Origin: an uncultured Burkholderiales bacterium
GTDB taxonomy: Bacteria; Pseudomonadota; Gammaproteobacteria; Burkholderiales; Burkholderiaceae_C
Direction of reading: 5' to 3'
Assembly (NCBI GenBank): GCA_903887325.1
Contig: CAISPG010000008.1
Coordinates: 1 to 48,144 of the forward strand
DNA length: 48,144 bases
This document shows, piece by piece, positions 33,864-42,607 of this stretch. Made by a program: the position numbers and the translations under genes. The notes below the pieces were generated by a model. It was not told the DNA's origin, made no database searches, and saw nothing but the letters and a program-made list of their open reading frames with translations. Position 1 is the first letter of the stretch. Each line of letters starts with the position of its first letter.

Positions 33864-34534
33864 GGTGTTGCCGGGACCGGGTGGCTCCATTCCCAAAGTT
33901 TGAGACTGACGTCTTCGACGCCTTGTTTTTTGAGCGAGGAAAACAAATGCGCTTCGCCGCCGCCGGACTGCAGTTTGGCGATCGACAAGGCCTTGGCGGC
34001 TTCGCTGCGGTTGAGCTTGTCGGCTTTGGTCAGCAGCATGAGGAACTTCAGACCTTCTTCCACCTTGGGCCGAATCACTTCCAGCAAAATTTCGTCGAGT
34101 TCGGTCACGCCCAGACGCGGGTCGCACATCAGCACCACGCCTTTGAGGTTGTCACGCGTCATCAGGTAATTGCCCATGACCCGCTGCCAGCGGATTTTGT
34201 CGGACTTGGGAACGGCGGCATAGCCGTAGCCGGGCAGATCGGCCAGCACCGTGTCGGTCTGGTTCTGGCGGCCCAGGGCAAACAAATTGATGTGCTGGGT
34301 GCGCCCCGGAGTTTTGGAGGCATAGGCCATCTGGCGCTGTTGTGTCAACACATTGATGCAAGTGGATTTGCCGGCATTGGAGCGGCCGACGAAAGCAATT
34401 TCAGGCTGGTCATAGGCGGGCAAATGGTGTAACTGGGCCGCTGTGGTGAGAAATCTGGCGGTGTGCAGCCAGCCGACGGCTTGTTTGACGCGGTCTGCGT
34501 GGCCGGTATCGACTGCAATAGGGGGGTGAACCAT
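33860..34534 (-). CDS. engB: Ribosome biogenesis GTP-binding protein EngB (YsxC)
   Basis: A GTPase needed for large ribosomal subunit assembly. The 224-residue protein has G1 GRSNAGKST, G3 DLPGYGYA, and G4 TKAD motifs, with the conserved start ARFLTTAAQLHHLPAY before G1. The 25 residues before that are an unconserved extension. It overlaps the downstream hydrolase by four bases and is divergent from the cytochrome c4 gene, with a short intergenic region. Confidence 0.95.
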   Translation of the reverse strand: MVHPPIAVDTGHADRVKQAVGWLHTARFLTTAAQLHHLPAYDQPEIAFVGRSNAGKSTCINVLTQQRQMAYASKTPGRTQHINLFALGRQNQTDTVLADLPGYGYAAVPKSDKIRWQRVMGNYLMTRDNLKGVVLMCDPRLGVTELDEILLEVIRPKVEEGLKFLMLLTKADKLNRSEAAKALSIAKLQSGGGEAHLFSSLKKQGVEDVSLKLWEWSHPVPATP

Positions 34535-34613
34535 GGTTTTTCTTTACATGCAACCCGTCGGGTGCTGGCATGCATTGTAGAATTACCTATTGACCTATTC
34601 AGACCCGACTGCC

Positions 34614-35243
34614 ATGACTTTTCTTGTCCGTATGCTGTTGTCCGTCAGTTTGACGGGCTTTCTCCTGACTGTGCACGCCGAAGGCGCTGCACCCGCTCCC
34701 GCCAAAGCCGACCCCGCCAAAGGCGCTACCGTTTTCAACGGTATCTGCGTGACCTGTCACGGCGCCGAGGGCAACTCAGCCATCACCATCAATCCCAAGC
34801 TGGCCCAGCAACACCCGGAATACATCGCCAAGCAATTGGCTGAATTCAAATCCGGTAAGCGCGCCAACCCGGTCATGATGGGTTTTGCCGCGGCCCTCAG
34901 TGAAGAAGATATGCGCAACGTTGGCGCGTACCTGGCCGGCACCAAAGCCAAGCCAGGTTTCTCCAAAGACAAAGACCTGGCCGCTTTAGGTGAAAAAATT
35001 TACCGTGGCGGCATTGCCGATCGCCAGATACCGGCTTGTGCCGGTTGCCACAGCCCTAACGGCGCGGGCATCCCGTCTCAATACCCCCGTTTAAGCGGTC
35101 AGCATGCAGACTACACCACATCTCAATTGACCCAGTTCCGTGACGGCATTCGCAAAAACAACCTGCAAATGAGCCAGGTAGCTGCTAAATTGAATGATCG
35201 CGAAATCAAGGCAGTGGCTGACTACATCGCCGGTTTGAACTGA
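34614..35243 (+). CDS. Di-heme cytochrome c4
   Basis: A 209-residue periplasmic cytochrome with a signal peptide ([16 protein letters not shown]) and two heme sites, C-V-T-C-H at residues 45-49 and C-A-G-C-H at 142-146, each in its own c-type domain; the [23 protein letters not shown] and [21 protein letters not shown] repeats show the internal duplication. Cytochrome c4 passes electrons between bc1 and terminal oxidases. It is located next to engB, its usual place in betaproteobacteria; the resB-ccsB genes that often follow are missing and msrP comes next. I chose ATG 34614 because it gives a normal signal peptide. Confidence 0.94.
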   Translation: MTFLVRMLLSVSLTGFLLTVHAEGAAPAPAKADPAKGATVFNGICVTCHGAEGNSAITINPKLAQQHPEYIAKQLAEFKSGKRANPVMMGFAAALSEEDMRNVGAYLAGTKAKPGFSKDKDLAALGEKIYRGGIADRQIPACAGCHSPNGAGIPSQYPRLSGQHADYTTSQLTQFRDGIRKNNLQMSQVAAKLNDREIKAVADYIAGLN

Positions 35244-35265
35244 TCAACCGTCTTCTCACCTTGTC

Positions 35266-35296
35266 AAGGCTGGCAGTGTGTCAGCCTTTTTTATTT
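35266..35296 (+). terminator. Terminator after cytochrome c4
   Basis: AAGGCTG (35266-35272) and CAGCCTT (35282-35288) form a 7-base stem with a 9-base loop, followed by a T-rich tract (TTTTTATTTT). It separates c4 from msrP, which has its own ribosome binding site 20 bases later. Confidence 0.85.
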
Positions 35297-35310
35297 TCAG
35301 GAGCTGTCAC

Positions 35311-36294
35311 ATGTTGCTTCGTACTGACCGTGGTTTCAATCACAATATTTCCAGCGAGATCACGCCGCTATCTGTGTATGCGCAAAGGCGTGATTTTTTG
35401 CAGCGCATGGCGGCGGCAGGTTGGTTGGCCGGCGGCGGCGTTGCCTTGGCGCAATCCCCGGTAACGCGCCCCGGCAAACTGGCCCCCTTGAATGCCACGG
35501 TTTCCGCTTTAGCTGGCACTCAGGCTTCCGACACACCAACCCCGTACAAGAACGCCAGCACGTACAACAATTTTTATGAGTTCGGCACTGACAAGTCAGA
35601 CCCCGCGGAAAACGCCCACACTTTGAAGACCCGGCCCTGGAGCGTGGAGATTGAGGGTTTGGTGAAAAAACCGGGCCGCTTCAACATAGAAGATTTGCTC
35701 AAACTCAGCGCCATGGAAGAGCGTATTTACCGCATGCGCTGTGTGGAGGGCTGGTCCATGGTGATTCCCTGGGTAGGCTATTCATTGTCTGAACTCATTA
35801 AACGCGTCGAACCGCTGGGCAGCGCCAAATACGTGGAGTTCATCACCCTGGCCGACCCCAAGACCATGCCTTATGTGGGCTCACGCATTCTCAGTTGGCC
35901 GTACACCGAGGGCTTGCGCCTGGACGAAGCCATGAACCCGCTGACCATGCTCAGCTTCGGCATGTATGGTGAAGTGCTGCCTAACCAGAATGGCGCACCG
36001 GTGCGCTTGACCGTACCTTGGAAATACGGTTTTAAGAGCGGTAAAAGCATTGTGAAAATCCGCTTCACTGAAAGCCAACCGGCAACTGCCTGGAACAAAG
36101 CGGCGGCACACGAATACGGCTTTTATTCCAATGTCAATCCGAATGTGGACCACCCGCGTTGGAGCCAGGCCAGCGAGCGGCGCATAGGCGACGGCGGCAT
36201 TCTGGCTAAGAAAGTCAAAACGCTGATGTTCAACGGCTATGAAGCCCAGGTCGGGCAGTTGTACGCCGGCATGGACCTGACCAAGAATTTCTGA
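35311..36294 (+). CDS. msrP: Periplasmic methionine sulfoxide reductase, molybdenum subunit
   Basis: MsrP (YedY) repairs oxidised methionines in periplasmic proteins, using molybdopterin and electrons from the MsrQ membrane protein. The 327-residue protein has the start [11 protein letters not shown], a Tat signal with the twin arginine ([14 protein letters not shown]), the molybdenum-ligand Cys144 in [13 protein letters not shown], and the [13 protein letters not shown] segment. ATG 35311 follows a CAGGAG ribosome binding site; an in-frame ATG 33 bases upstream lies within the terminator. Export depends on the Tat system encoded at 2.7-4.2 kb. msrQ follows. Confidence 0.95.
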   Translation: MLLRTDRGFNHNISSEITPLSVYAQRRDFLQRMAAAGWLAGGGVALAQSPVTRPGKLAPLNATVSALAGTQASDTPTPYKNASTYNNFYEFGTDKSDPAENAHTLKTRPWSVEIEGLVKKPGRFNIEDLLKLSAMEERIYRMRCVEGWSMVIPWVGYSLSELIKRVEPLGSAKYVEFITLADPKTMPYVGSRILSWPYTEGLRLDEAMNPLTMLSFGMYGEVLPNQNGAPVRLTVPWKYGFKSGKSIVKIRFTESQPATAWNKAAAHEYGFYSNVNPNVDHPRWSQASERRIGDGGILAKKVKTLMFNGYEAQVGQLYAGMDLTKNF

Positions 36295-36308
36295 GCCCGC
36301 GACATCCC

Positions 36309-36923
36309 ATGCCATGGCGCAGGTTCCTCCTTTGGCCGCATGCGACAAGCCTGCTTCACGGCTTGTTGACGCTGCCCTTCATCTGGCTGCTGTGGGCCTT
36401 GTTCAATGACGCTCTGGGTGCCAATCCTGCTGAGGCCTTGAGCCGTTCCACCGGTGACTGGACTTTGCGTTTTTTGTGTCTGGTGCTGGCAGTCACCCCT
36501 TTGCGTCGGTTCATACGCACGCCTGAGTTGATAAGGTTTCGCCGCAGCCTGGGGCTGGCCACTTTCTGCTATGCCTGTTTGCACCTGCTGTGCTACGCCT
36601 GGTTTGACCAAGGTTTTGAGCTCAATGACATCGCCAAAGACCTGGTCAAGCGGCCGTTCATCTGGCTGGGCATGCTGGGTTTTGTATTTATGTTGCCGTT
36701 GGCGGTGACCTCAAGCAACGCCGCAGTGCGGTGGATGGGTGGGAAACGCTGGCAGCAACTGCACCGGCTGGTCTACCTGTTGCCCTTGTTTTCCTTGCTG
36801 CATTTTTATTGGATGCGCGCTGGCAAAAACAATTTTGCAGAGGTGTGGGCTTATGCTTGTGTGCTCGGCAGTTTGTTGGCTTATCGCGTTTGGCACTGGC
36901 TACAGAAAAAATTCCCTGCCTAA
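36309..36923 (+). CDS. msrQ: MsrQ, heme-containing membrane partner of MsrP
   Basis: A 204-residue protein (YedZ) with six membrane helices, a ferric-reductase-like fold with b-type heme. The helices start near LLHGLLTLPFIWLLWALF, and the heme-ligand histidines are in TFCYACLHLLCYA and RLVYLLPLFSLLHFYW. It passes electrons from the quinone pool to MsrP. It begins 14 bases after msrP. Its stop codon overlaps the lysA stop on the other strand by three bases. Confidence 0.94.
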   Translation: MPWRRFLLWPHATSLLHGLLTLPFIWLLWALFNDALGANPAEALSRSTGDWTLRFLCLVLAVTPLRRFIRTPELIRFRRSLGLATFCYACLHLLCYAWFDQGFELNDIAKDLVKRPFIWLGMLGFVFMLPLAVTSSNAAVRWMGGKRWQQLHRLVYLLPLFSLLHFYWMRAGKNNFAEVWAYACVLGSLLAYRVWHWLQKKFPA

Positions 36924-38194
36924 ACCAGGCACTCACCGCGCATTTGATCTGCGACTGTCTCGCGCGTGCGAATCACATGCGCTTTGTTCCCATCAACCAG
37001 CACCTCGGCAGGCCGACCACGCGTGTTGTAGTTGCTGGCCATGCTCATGCAATACGCCCCGGCTGACAGCACCGCCAGTGTGTCGCTCGCCTGCACATTC
37101 AAAGCCCGGTCGCGGCCTATCCAGTCGCCGCTTTCACACACCGGGCCGACCACGTCGTACACCTGAGTGGCTGCATCGCTCAGCGTCAAAGGCACTATCT
37201 GGTGGTAGGCCTCGTACATGGCCGGGCGCGGCAAATCGTTCATGGCGGCATCGATGATGCAAAAGTTTTTTTGCTCGCCGGGTTTGAGAAATTGCACTTG
37301 GCTCAAACACACGCCTGCATTGCCCACCAGCGAACGCCCGGGTTCAATCATCAATTGACGGTCGCCGAAGCCGCGCGCATCCAGCCGCGCCAGCAATGTC
37401 GCCCAAAGCGCATCTGCGGCAGGCGGGGTGTCGCCGTTGTAGTTGATGCCCAGGCCGCCGCCGAAGTCCAGGTGGTGAATCGGGATGCCTGCACTTTCAA
37501 TCTGCTCGACCAGATCCAGCACTTTGTCTAAGGCATCCAGATAGGGTTCGCTTGTCGTGATTTGCGAGCCTATGTGGCAGTCGATACCGGTCACTTTCAA
37601 ACCCGGCAGCGACGCCGCGTGCCGGTAAGCCTGCAAAGTGCGTTCGTGAGCAATACCGAACTTATTGCCTTTGAGGCCGGTGGAAATATAGGGATGGGTT
37701 TTAGGGTCTACGTTGGGGTTGACGCGTATGCTTACCGGCGCGACTTTGCCCAGCGACAGCGCCACTTCATTAAGCACATCCAGTTCCGCTTCGCTCTCTA
37801 CGTTGAAGCAAGCGATACCGGCTTGCAAAGCCAGTTGCATTTCTGCGCGGGTCTTGCCGACGCCGGAAAAAATCACATCCTTTGCCTGTCCACCGGCAGC
37901 CAGAACGCGAGCCAATTCACCGGCGGAAACAATATCAAAACCGCAAGCTGCTTTGGCAAACACTTGCAACACACCCAGGCTGGAATTGGCCTTCATGGCG
38001 TAATGCACCTTGGCTTTGCGCCCGGCAAAAGCACGTTGGTAAGCGCTAAGCGCATGCAGCATGCCGGCCTTGGAGTAGACAAACAAAGGCGTGCCGTGCT
38101 GTTGTGCCAGGTCTTGCAAACGCAGTTGTTCAATGAACAACTGCTGATCGCGGTAAGCCAGAAAGGGTGCGCCGGGCAGGTCGGAAGGGTTCAT
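36920..38194 (-). CDS. lysA: Diaminopimelate decarboxylase
   Basis: Last step of lysine biosynthesis: PLP-dependent decarboxylation of meso-diaminopimelate. The 424-residue protein has the PLP lysine in VHYAMKANSSLGV, the HIGSQI motif, the phosphate-binding GGGLGINY, the active-site EPGRSLVGNAG, and the C-terminal CESGDWIGRDR and AGAYCMSMASNYN segments that contribute the neighbouring subunit's Cys and Tyr. It lies downstream of lptM on the same strand, as usual in Burkholderiales, and its end overlaps the msrQ end by a few bases. Confidence 0.97.
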   Translation of the reverse strand: MNPSDLPGAPFLAYRDQQLFIEQLRLQDLAQQHGTPLFVYSKAGMLHALSAYQRAFAGRKAKVHYAMKANSSLGVLQVFAKAACGFDIVSAGELARVLAAGGQAKDVIFSGVGKTRAEMQLALQAGIACFNVESEAELDVLNEVALSLGKVAPVSIRVNPNVDPKTHPYISTGLKGNKFGIAHERTLQAYRHAASLPGLKVTGIDCHIGSQITTSEPYLDALDKVLDLVEQIESAGIPIHHLDFGGGLGINYNGDTPPAADALWATLLARLDARGFGDRQLMIEPGRSLVGNAGVCLSQVQFLKPGEQKNFCIIDAAMNDLPRPAMYEAYHQIVPLTLSDAATQVYDVVGPVCESGDWIGRDRALNVQASDTLAVLSAGAYCMSMASNYNTRGRPAEVLVDGNKAHVIRTRETVADQMRGECLV

Positions 38195-38220
38195 GGGCGG
38201 GAATTGTCAATGGCACAAGC

Positions 38221-38391
38221 TCAAGGCTTGGCGGGTGGCTCGGCGGGTTTAGACGGCAGCAGCACATCGGGGAATTTGGCCCGGTTTTTGAATTCAGGGT
38301 CGTCCGGCAAGTCCAATGGGCCTTTGAATCCGCAAGCGCTCAGCAAGGTGAACGCAAGCACAGCCAAGCTGCCTAAAATCGGTGTTTTCAT
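38221..38391 (-). CDS. lptM: Small lipoprotein LptM (LppL/YifL)
   Basis: A 56-residue lipoprotein. The start [16 protein letters not shown] with lipobox L-S-A-C (Cys20) is followed by [14 protein letters not shown], the conserved LptM signature, and a short Pro/Lys-rich tail. In Escherichia coli LptM helps form the disulfides and native state of the LPS transporter LptD. It lies directly upstream of lysA, 26 bases from it, which is the standard position. It is too short for many gene finders but the lipobox and GFKGPL motif are decisive. Confidence 0.9.
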   Translation of the reverse strand: MKTPILGSLAVLAFTLLSACGFKGPLDLPDDPEFKNRAKFPDVLLPSKPAEPPAKP

Positions 38392-38462
38392 GGGGAAATT
38401 GTACCCAGCCCCTTGTGTGTCACAGCTTGCACTGTCAAGCGCCTACTTTGAAGCCAGCCCAG

Positions 38463-38792
38463 ATGACCGACAACGAATTCATGAACCATGCAGAAACCCT
38501 GTTGCAACGACTGGAAGCCTTGTGCGATCAGTTCAATGATCAGGACGACCTGGACATAGACAACCAGCGCGTGGGTGGCATGGTCACCATGAGCTTTCCC
38601 AACAAAAGCCAGTTGATTGTGAACCTGCAAAAGCCGCTGCAAGAGGTCTGGCTGGCGGCGCAAAGCGGCGGTTACCACTACCGTTTTGACGGCGCAGCCT
38701 GGCAAGACACCAAAGGCCAAGGAGAGTTCTGGCAGCAACTCAGCCGGGATGCCAGCTTGCAATACGGCAGGCCTTTGCAATTTGAGGCTTGA
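38463..38792 (+). CDS. cyaY: Frataxin-like iron-sulfur assembly protein CyaY
   Basis: A 109-residue frataxin homologue that regulates iron delivery and cysteine desulfurase during Fe-S cluster assembly. It has the acidic first helix ([20 protein letters not shown]), the V[14 protein letters not shown] and [16 protein letters not shown] strands. ATG 38463 gives the standard N-terminus, while an upstream in-frame ATG at 38382 would overlap lptM. It is divergent from lptM and convergent with mrcA. Position between lptM and ponA is usual. Confidence 0.94.
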   Translation: MTDNEFMNHAETLLQRLEALCDQFNDQDDLDIDNQRVGGMVTMSFPNKSQLIVNLQKPLQEVWLAAQSGGYHYRFDGAAWQDTKGQGEFWQQLSRDASLQYGRPLQFEA

Positions 38793-38813
38793 AGCCTTGC
38801 AAAGGCGTGACCG

Positions 38814-41189
38814 CTATTCCTTGAACATTTCCATTATTTTTTTCTTTTCCGGATCAACGGCTTCACCCTCGGCCGGTTTGGCTTCAATGCCCAGGCTGGT
38901 CACCCCGGTGCTGTGGGTGTATTCCTGATAAAACCAGTCGTTGCCCTCAAACACCACGCCGGCAGGAACCGGCATGCCGCTGACTGGTGTATTTTTCAGC
39001 GCGTGCTGCATATAGCTGATCCACACCGGCAGGCTGAGTCCACCGCCGGTTTCGCGGTCACCGAGTTTGCGCGGCGTGTCGTAGCCTATCCAGGTCACCG
39101 CCGTCAGCGTCTGGTGGTAACCGGCAAACCAGGCGTCCATGGAATCGTTGGTGGTGCCGGTCTTGCCATAAATATCACTGCGTTTGAGCGTGGCCTGTGC
39201 GCGCATGGCGGTACCCGCGCGCGTCACTTCTTGTAATAAATGGCTGATCACAAAAGCATTGCGCGGTTCAATGGCCCGCGCTCTTTCGTCGAGTTCAATC
39301 GGCGTGTAAGCGGACAAAACCTTGCCCAGCGGGTCGCTGACTTTGGTGATCAGATAAGGTTTGACCAGGTAGCCGCCGTTGGCAAACACGGAATAGCCCA
39401 TGGCCACTTGCATGGGCGTGACCGACCCGGCGCCCAGCGCCATGGTCAGGTAAGCCGGGTGCTTTTCCGGGTCAAAGCCGAAACGGCTGATCCAGTTTTG
39501 CGCATTTTGCGGACCGACGGCTTGCAGTATGCGGATAGACACCATATTTTTCGATTTGGCCAAGGCAGTCTTCAAGCTCATCACGCCTTCGAACTTGCCG
39601 TCGTAATTTTTCGGCTCCCAAGCTTGGCTGCCGGTGACGCTGGCGTCAAAAAACAGCGGCGCATCGTTCACCTGCGTCGCCGCTGTAAAGCCCTTTTCTA
39701 TCGCTGCTGAATAAATAAACGGTTTGAAACTCGAGCCCGGTTGGCGCCAAGCCTGGGTCACGTGGTTGAATTTGTTTTTATCGAAATCAAAACCGCCGAC
39801 CAGCGAACGGATCGCGCCATCGGCCGGATCCAGTGCCACAAACGCGCCTTCGACCTCGGGCAGTTGCGTCAGGCTCCAATCGCCTTTGGCGTTTTTGCTG
39901 ACACGTACCACCGCACCCGGGCGCAGTTTGATATTGGGCGGCGCCTTGTCTGACAAGCCCGATGTCACCGGTTTCAAACCGTCGCCGCTGATCTCCAGCA
40001 CCTCGGCGTTTTGCCGCACCACCCGCACTTTTTTAGGTGTGGCCTCAAGCACCACGGCGCTGAGCAAATCGCCTTTGTCACCGGCTTCAATCAAGGCGTC
40101 GTCAATCGCTTCTTCAAGTTCACGCGCTTCGGTAGGCATGGTGATGAATTTTTCCGGCCCCCGGTAAACCTGGCGCAATTCATAGTCGAGGATGCCGCGG
40201 CGCAAGGCCTGGTAAGCGACTTCCTGGTCCTCGGCCTTGATGGTGGTGTAAACGTTCAAACCGCGCGTGTAAATATCGTTGCCGTATTGCGCAAACATCA
40301 GTTGGCGCGCCATCTCTGCCACGTACTCGGCGTGCGTGGTGTTCGGCGTGGTGACGCTGCGGATTTTCAGTTCTTCGGTTTTCGCTGCTTTGGCCTGCTC
40401 CGAAGTGATGAAACCGTTTTCTTCCATGCGCTCGATGATGTAGAGCTGGCGCGAGCGGGCGCGTTTGGGGTTGTTGATCGGGTTGTAAGCAGACGGTGCC
40501 TTGGGCAAACCGGCGAGCATGGCCGCCTCGGCGATGCTGAGCGACTGAATCGGTTTGCCGAAATACGTTTCAGACGCAGCCGCGAAACCGTAGGCCCGGT
40601 GACCCAGGAAAATCTGGTTCAAATAGATTTCAAAAATCTGGTCTTTGCTGAGCAGGTGTTCGAGTTTGTAAGTCAGCAGCAATTCATAAATTTTGCGGGT
40701 AAAGGTTTTCTCTGACGACAAGTACACATTGCGCGCCACCTGCATGGTGATGGTGGACGCGCCCTGGCTTTTAGCGCGCCCGACGTTGGCCAGGCTGGCG
40801 CGCACCAGACCGATGTAGTCGACGCCGCCGTGCTGGTAAAAACGCGCGTCTTCTATGGACAGCACCGCTTGTTTGACGATGACGGGTATGTCCTTGAACG
40901 GCACCAGCTTGCGCCGCTCTTCGCCGAATTCACCGATGACCTTGCCCTCGACCGAGAACACCCGCATCGACAGCTTGGGCCGGTAATCGGCCAGATCGGA
41001 AATGTCCGGCAGTTGCGGATAAGCCATGACCAGCGCCACGCCAACCAAAAGCAAAATGGTTAACAGCCCCGCGGTTGACAAGCCAATGGCCCAGGCAAAA
41101 AACACGCCCAGCAGCCGCCAGAGGTTGTTGGCAGGGCGAGACTGCGAATCTGCCTGAGGGCGTTCGGAAGCGGTTGGCTTAGGGGGCAT
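38814..41189 (-). CDS. mrcA: Penicillin-binding protein 1A
   Basis: A bifunctional murein synthase (glycosyltransferase and DD-transpeptidase), anchored in the inner membrane. The 791-residue protein has a membrane helix near residues 25-50 (GLSTAGLLTILLLVGVALV), the glycosyltransferase domain with catalytic Glu in IEDARFYQHGG, an OB-fold domain, and the transpeptidase with S-x-x-K (PGSSFKPF), SKN (SKNM) and KTG (KTGTT). ATG 41187-41189 gives the usual start; an upstream ATG at 41300 would add 37 residues. It is divergent from the pil operon, the classic ponA-pilMNOPQ arrangement. Confidence 0.96.
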   Translation of the reverse strand: MPPKPTASERPQADSQSRPANNLWRLLGVFFAWAIGLSTAGLLTILLLVGVALVMAYPQLPDISDLADYRPKLSMRVFSVEGKVIGEFGEERRKLVPFKDIPVIVKQAVLSIEDARFYQHGGVDYIGLVRASLANVGRAKSQGASTITMQVARNVYLSSEKTFTRKIYELLLTYKLEHLLSKDQIFEIYLNQIFLGHRAYGFAAASETYFGKPIQSLSIAEAAMLAGLPKAPSAYNPINNPKRARSRQLYIIERMEENGFITSEQAKAAKTEELKIRSVTTPNTTHAEYVAEMARQLMFAQYGNDIYTRGLNVYTTIKAEDQEVAYQALRRGILDYELRQVYRGPEKFITMPTEARELEEAIDDALIEAGDKGDLLSAVVLEATPKKVRVVRQNAEVLEISGDGLKPVTSGLSDKAPPNIKLRPGAVVRVSKNAKGDWSLTQLPEVEGAFVALDPADGAIRSLVGGFDFDKNKFNHVTQAWRQPGSSFKPFIYSAAIEKGFTAATQVNDAPLFFDASVTGSQAWEPKNYDGKFEGVMSLKTALAKSKNMVSIRILQAVGPQNAQNWISRFGFDPEKHPAYLTMALGAGSVTPMQVAMGYSVFANGGYLVKPYLITKVSDPLGKVLSAYTPIELDERARAIEPRNAFVISHLLQEVTRAGTAMRAQATLKRSDIYGKTGTTNDSMDAWFAGYHQTLTAVTWIGYDTPRKLGDRETGGGLSLPVWISYMQHALKNTPVSGMPVPAGVVFEGNDWFYQEYTHSTGVTSLGIEAKPAEGEAVDPEKKKIMEMFKE

Positions 41190-41324
41190 GTAAGAAGTTT
41201 GGCGCTGAGCCAAATGGCAGGTTGGAAGCAGATTGTAAAAAAAACGCCAGTGCAGCTTAACTGAGCCGGCTTGCAGCGGTTTTACAACCATGGCAGACAT
41301 TAACCGCCATGAAAGGACAAGACC

Positions 41325-42044
41325 ATGCGAACCAGCCGGACGGCCCGCCGCAAATCACCGGGTTTGGGTTTATTGATCAAGCAGCAAGGCCTGGCCATGG
41401 TGCAAACCGTACCGGGCCAAGACAGTGCCAACGAGATGCCTTTGTGGCATTGGCAGGCTCTGGGCAGTTTCGCGGATGAATTGATGCCCGACGGTGCCTG
41501 GCCGGATCCGAAATGGGTCAGACAGGTCAGACAGCGCAGCGGCTTTCAAGCGCACTTGCTGGCCATGGCCATTCCGCGTGAACTCTCGTTTTCATTGCAT
41601 TTGCAAATTGACAGCGACATACCGCAGCGTCAACTGCGTGCGGTGCTGAGCGAGCGGCTGCAAGACAGTTTGCCCTGGCCGCTACAAGATTGTTTATGGG
41701 ATTTTCAAACCGTGGCCGCCGCTCAGGATCAAACTTCCGCCAAGCTTGACAGCGGACGTCCGGCCTGGCTGAACCAGGCCATGCAAGAGCAGCCGGTGCA
41801 CAACATAGAGGTGTTGGCCATGCCCAGGGAGTGGGCCACTCAATGCGAGCAATGGTGCAGCCAGGCGGGTTTGCAACTGGTCAGGCTGGAACCGCCATGG
41901 CAAGCCAGTTTGCGCTGGCAAAACTATGCGCAAAACCACAGCGTCGGACTGTTGCAGGAAAACCCCGCCATTTATGACGCCGGCTTGAGCGAGGAGGAGC
42001 AGGCTGTGGTCGGCGGACTGGCATTGGGCGTGGTACTGACATGA
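41325..42044 (+). CDS. pilM: Short PilM/HofM-like protein
   Basis: A 239-residue protein at the pilM position. PilM is an actin-like cytoplasmic ATPase of about 350 residues that binds PilN. Here the usual start G-I-D-I-G-x2-S/T is replaced by G-L-G-L-L-I-K-Q-Q-G-L-A-M-V, so the phosphate-1 motif is degenerate; the C-terminal end (EEEQAVVGGLALG) matches the PilM end. Sequence between is little conserved. Length and degeneracy resemble enterobacterial HofM (about 260). ATP binding is doubtful. Its stop overlaps pilN (ATGA). Assignment rests largely on operon position. Confidence 0.68.
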   Translation: MRTSRTARRKSPGLGLLIKQQGLAMVQTVPGQDSANEMPLWHWQALGSFADELMPDGAWPDPKWVRQVRQRSGFQAHLLAMAIPRELSFSLHLQIDSDIPQRQLRAVLSERLQDSLPWPLQDCLWDFQTVAAAQDQTSAKLDSGRPAWLNQAMQEQPVHNIEVLAMPREWATQCEQWCSQAGLQLVRLEPPWQASLRWQNYAQNHSVGLLQENPAIYDAGLSEEEQAVVGGLALGVVLT

Positions 42045-42607
42045 GCGACTTCAACCTGCACCCCTGGCGCGAACGCCGTCGCGCGCAGCGACTGCGCCAT
42101 TGGCGGTTCGCCTCGCTGTCTGCCTTGAGCCTCACACTGGCGGCCATGTGGAGTCTGGACCGGCAGTTGGAAGTCTGGTTACAGCAACACCAGGCGCAGG
42201 TGGCGCAGCGTCAGCAAAGTTTGCATGAACTGCAAACTGAGTTGGAGCAAGCCCCTGTATGGCAGACCCGACAGACGCAAGCGCAACAAGTGCAGGCCGC
42301 ATGGCAACCCTGGCGCGCGCAGCAATGGCAGGCCTGGCAGATGCTGCAGCACTTGTTGTCGGTGCCGCCGCGCGGTGTGCAGATTGAGCGTTTGGTGTGG
42401 CGTGATCAGCAATTGCAACTCAACGGTTGGACGCTGAGTGAGGGGCATTTGCAGGCCTGGCTGTCGCTGTTGCAGGCGGGCGGCTTGCCCGCGCGTGACG
42501 CGCGGCCCAGAGTGGAAGAGGCGCAGTGGTTGCAGTCTGACGGGCTGTCGGCCAAACGCCAGCGATTTAGTTTGCAGATGAGTACACCTGCGCTGGCGAC
42601 GCCATGA
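42041..42607 (+). CDS. pilN: PilN-like inner-membrane protein
   Basis: A 188-residue bitopic membrane protein. The cytoplasmic start N-L-H-P-W-R-E-R-R-R is a variant of the PilN signature I-N-L-L-P-x-R that binds PilM; one membrane helix (FASLSALSLTLAAMWSL) follows, then a Gln-rich coiled coil and a periplasmic ferredoxin-like region (GVQIERLVWRDQQLQLNGW). PilN and PilO form the inner-membrane frame. It overlaps pilM and the pilOP gene with ATGA-type overlaps. The Gln and Trp content is unusually high. Confidence 0.8.
   Translation: MSDFNLHPWRERRRAQRLRHWRFASLSALSLTLAAMWSLDRQLEVWLQQHQAQVAQRQQSLHELQTELEQAPVWQTRQTQAQQVQAAWQPWRAQQWQAWQMLQHLLSVPPRGVQIERLVWRDQQLQLNGWTLSEGHLQAWLSLLQAGGLPARDARPRVEEAQWLQSDGLSAKRQRFSLQMSTPALATP

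Noticed and set aside
38790-38815. A small inverted repeat (GCCTT-GCA-AAGGC) between cyaY and mrcA as a terminator
   Set aside because: The stem is only five bases, the loop is three bases and no T-run follows on either strand.
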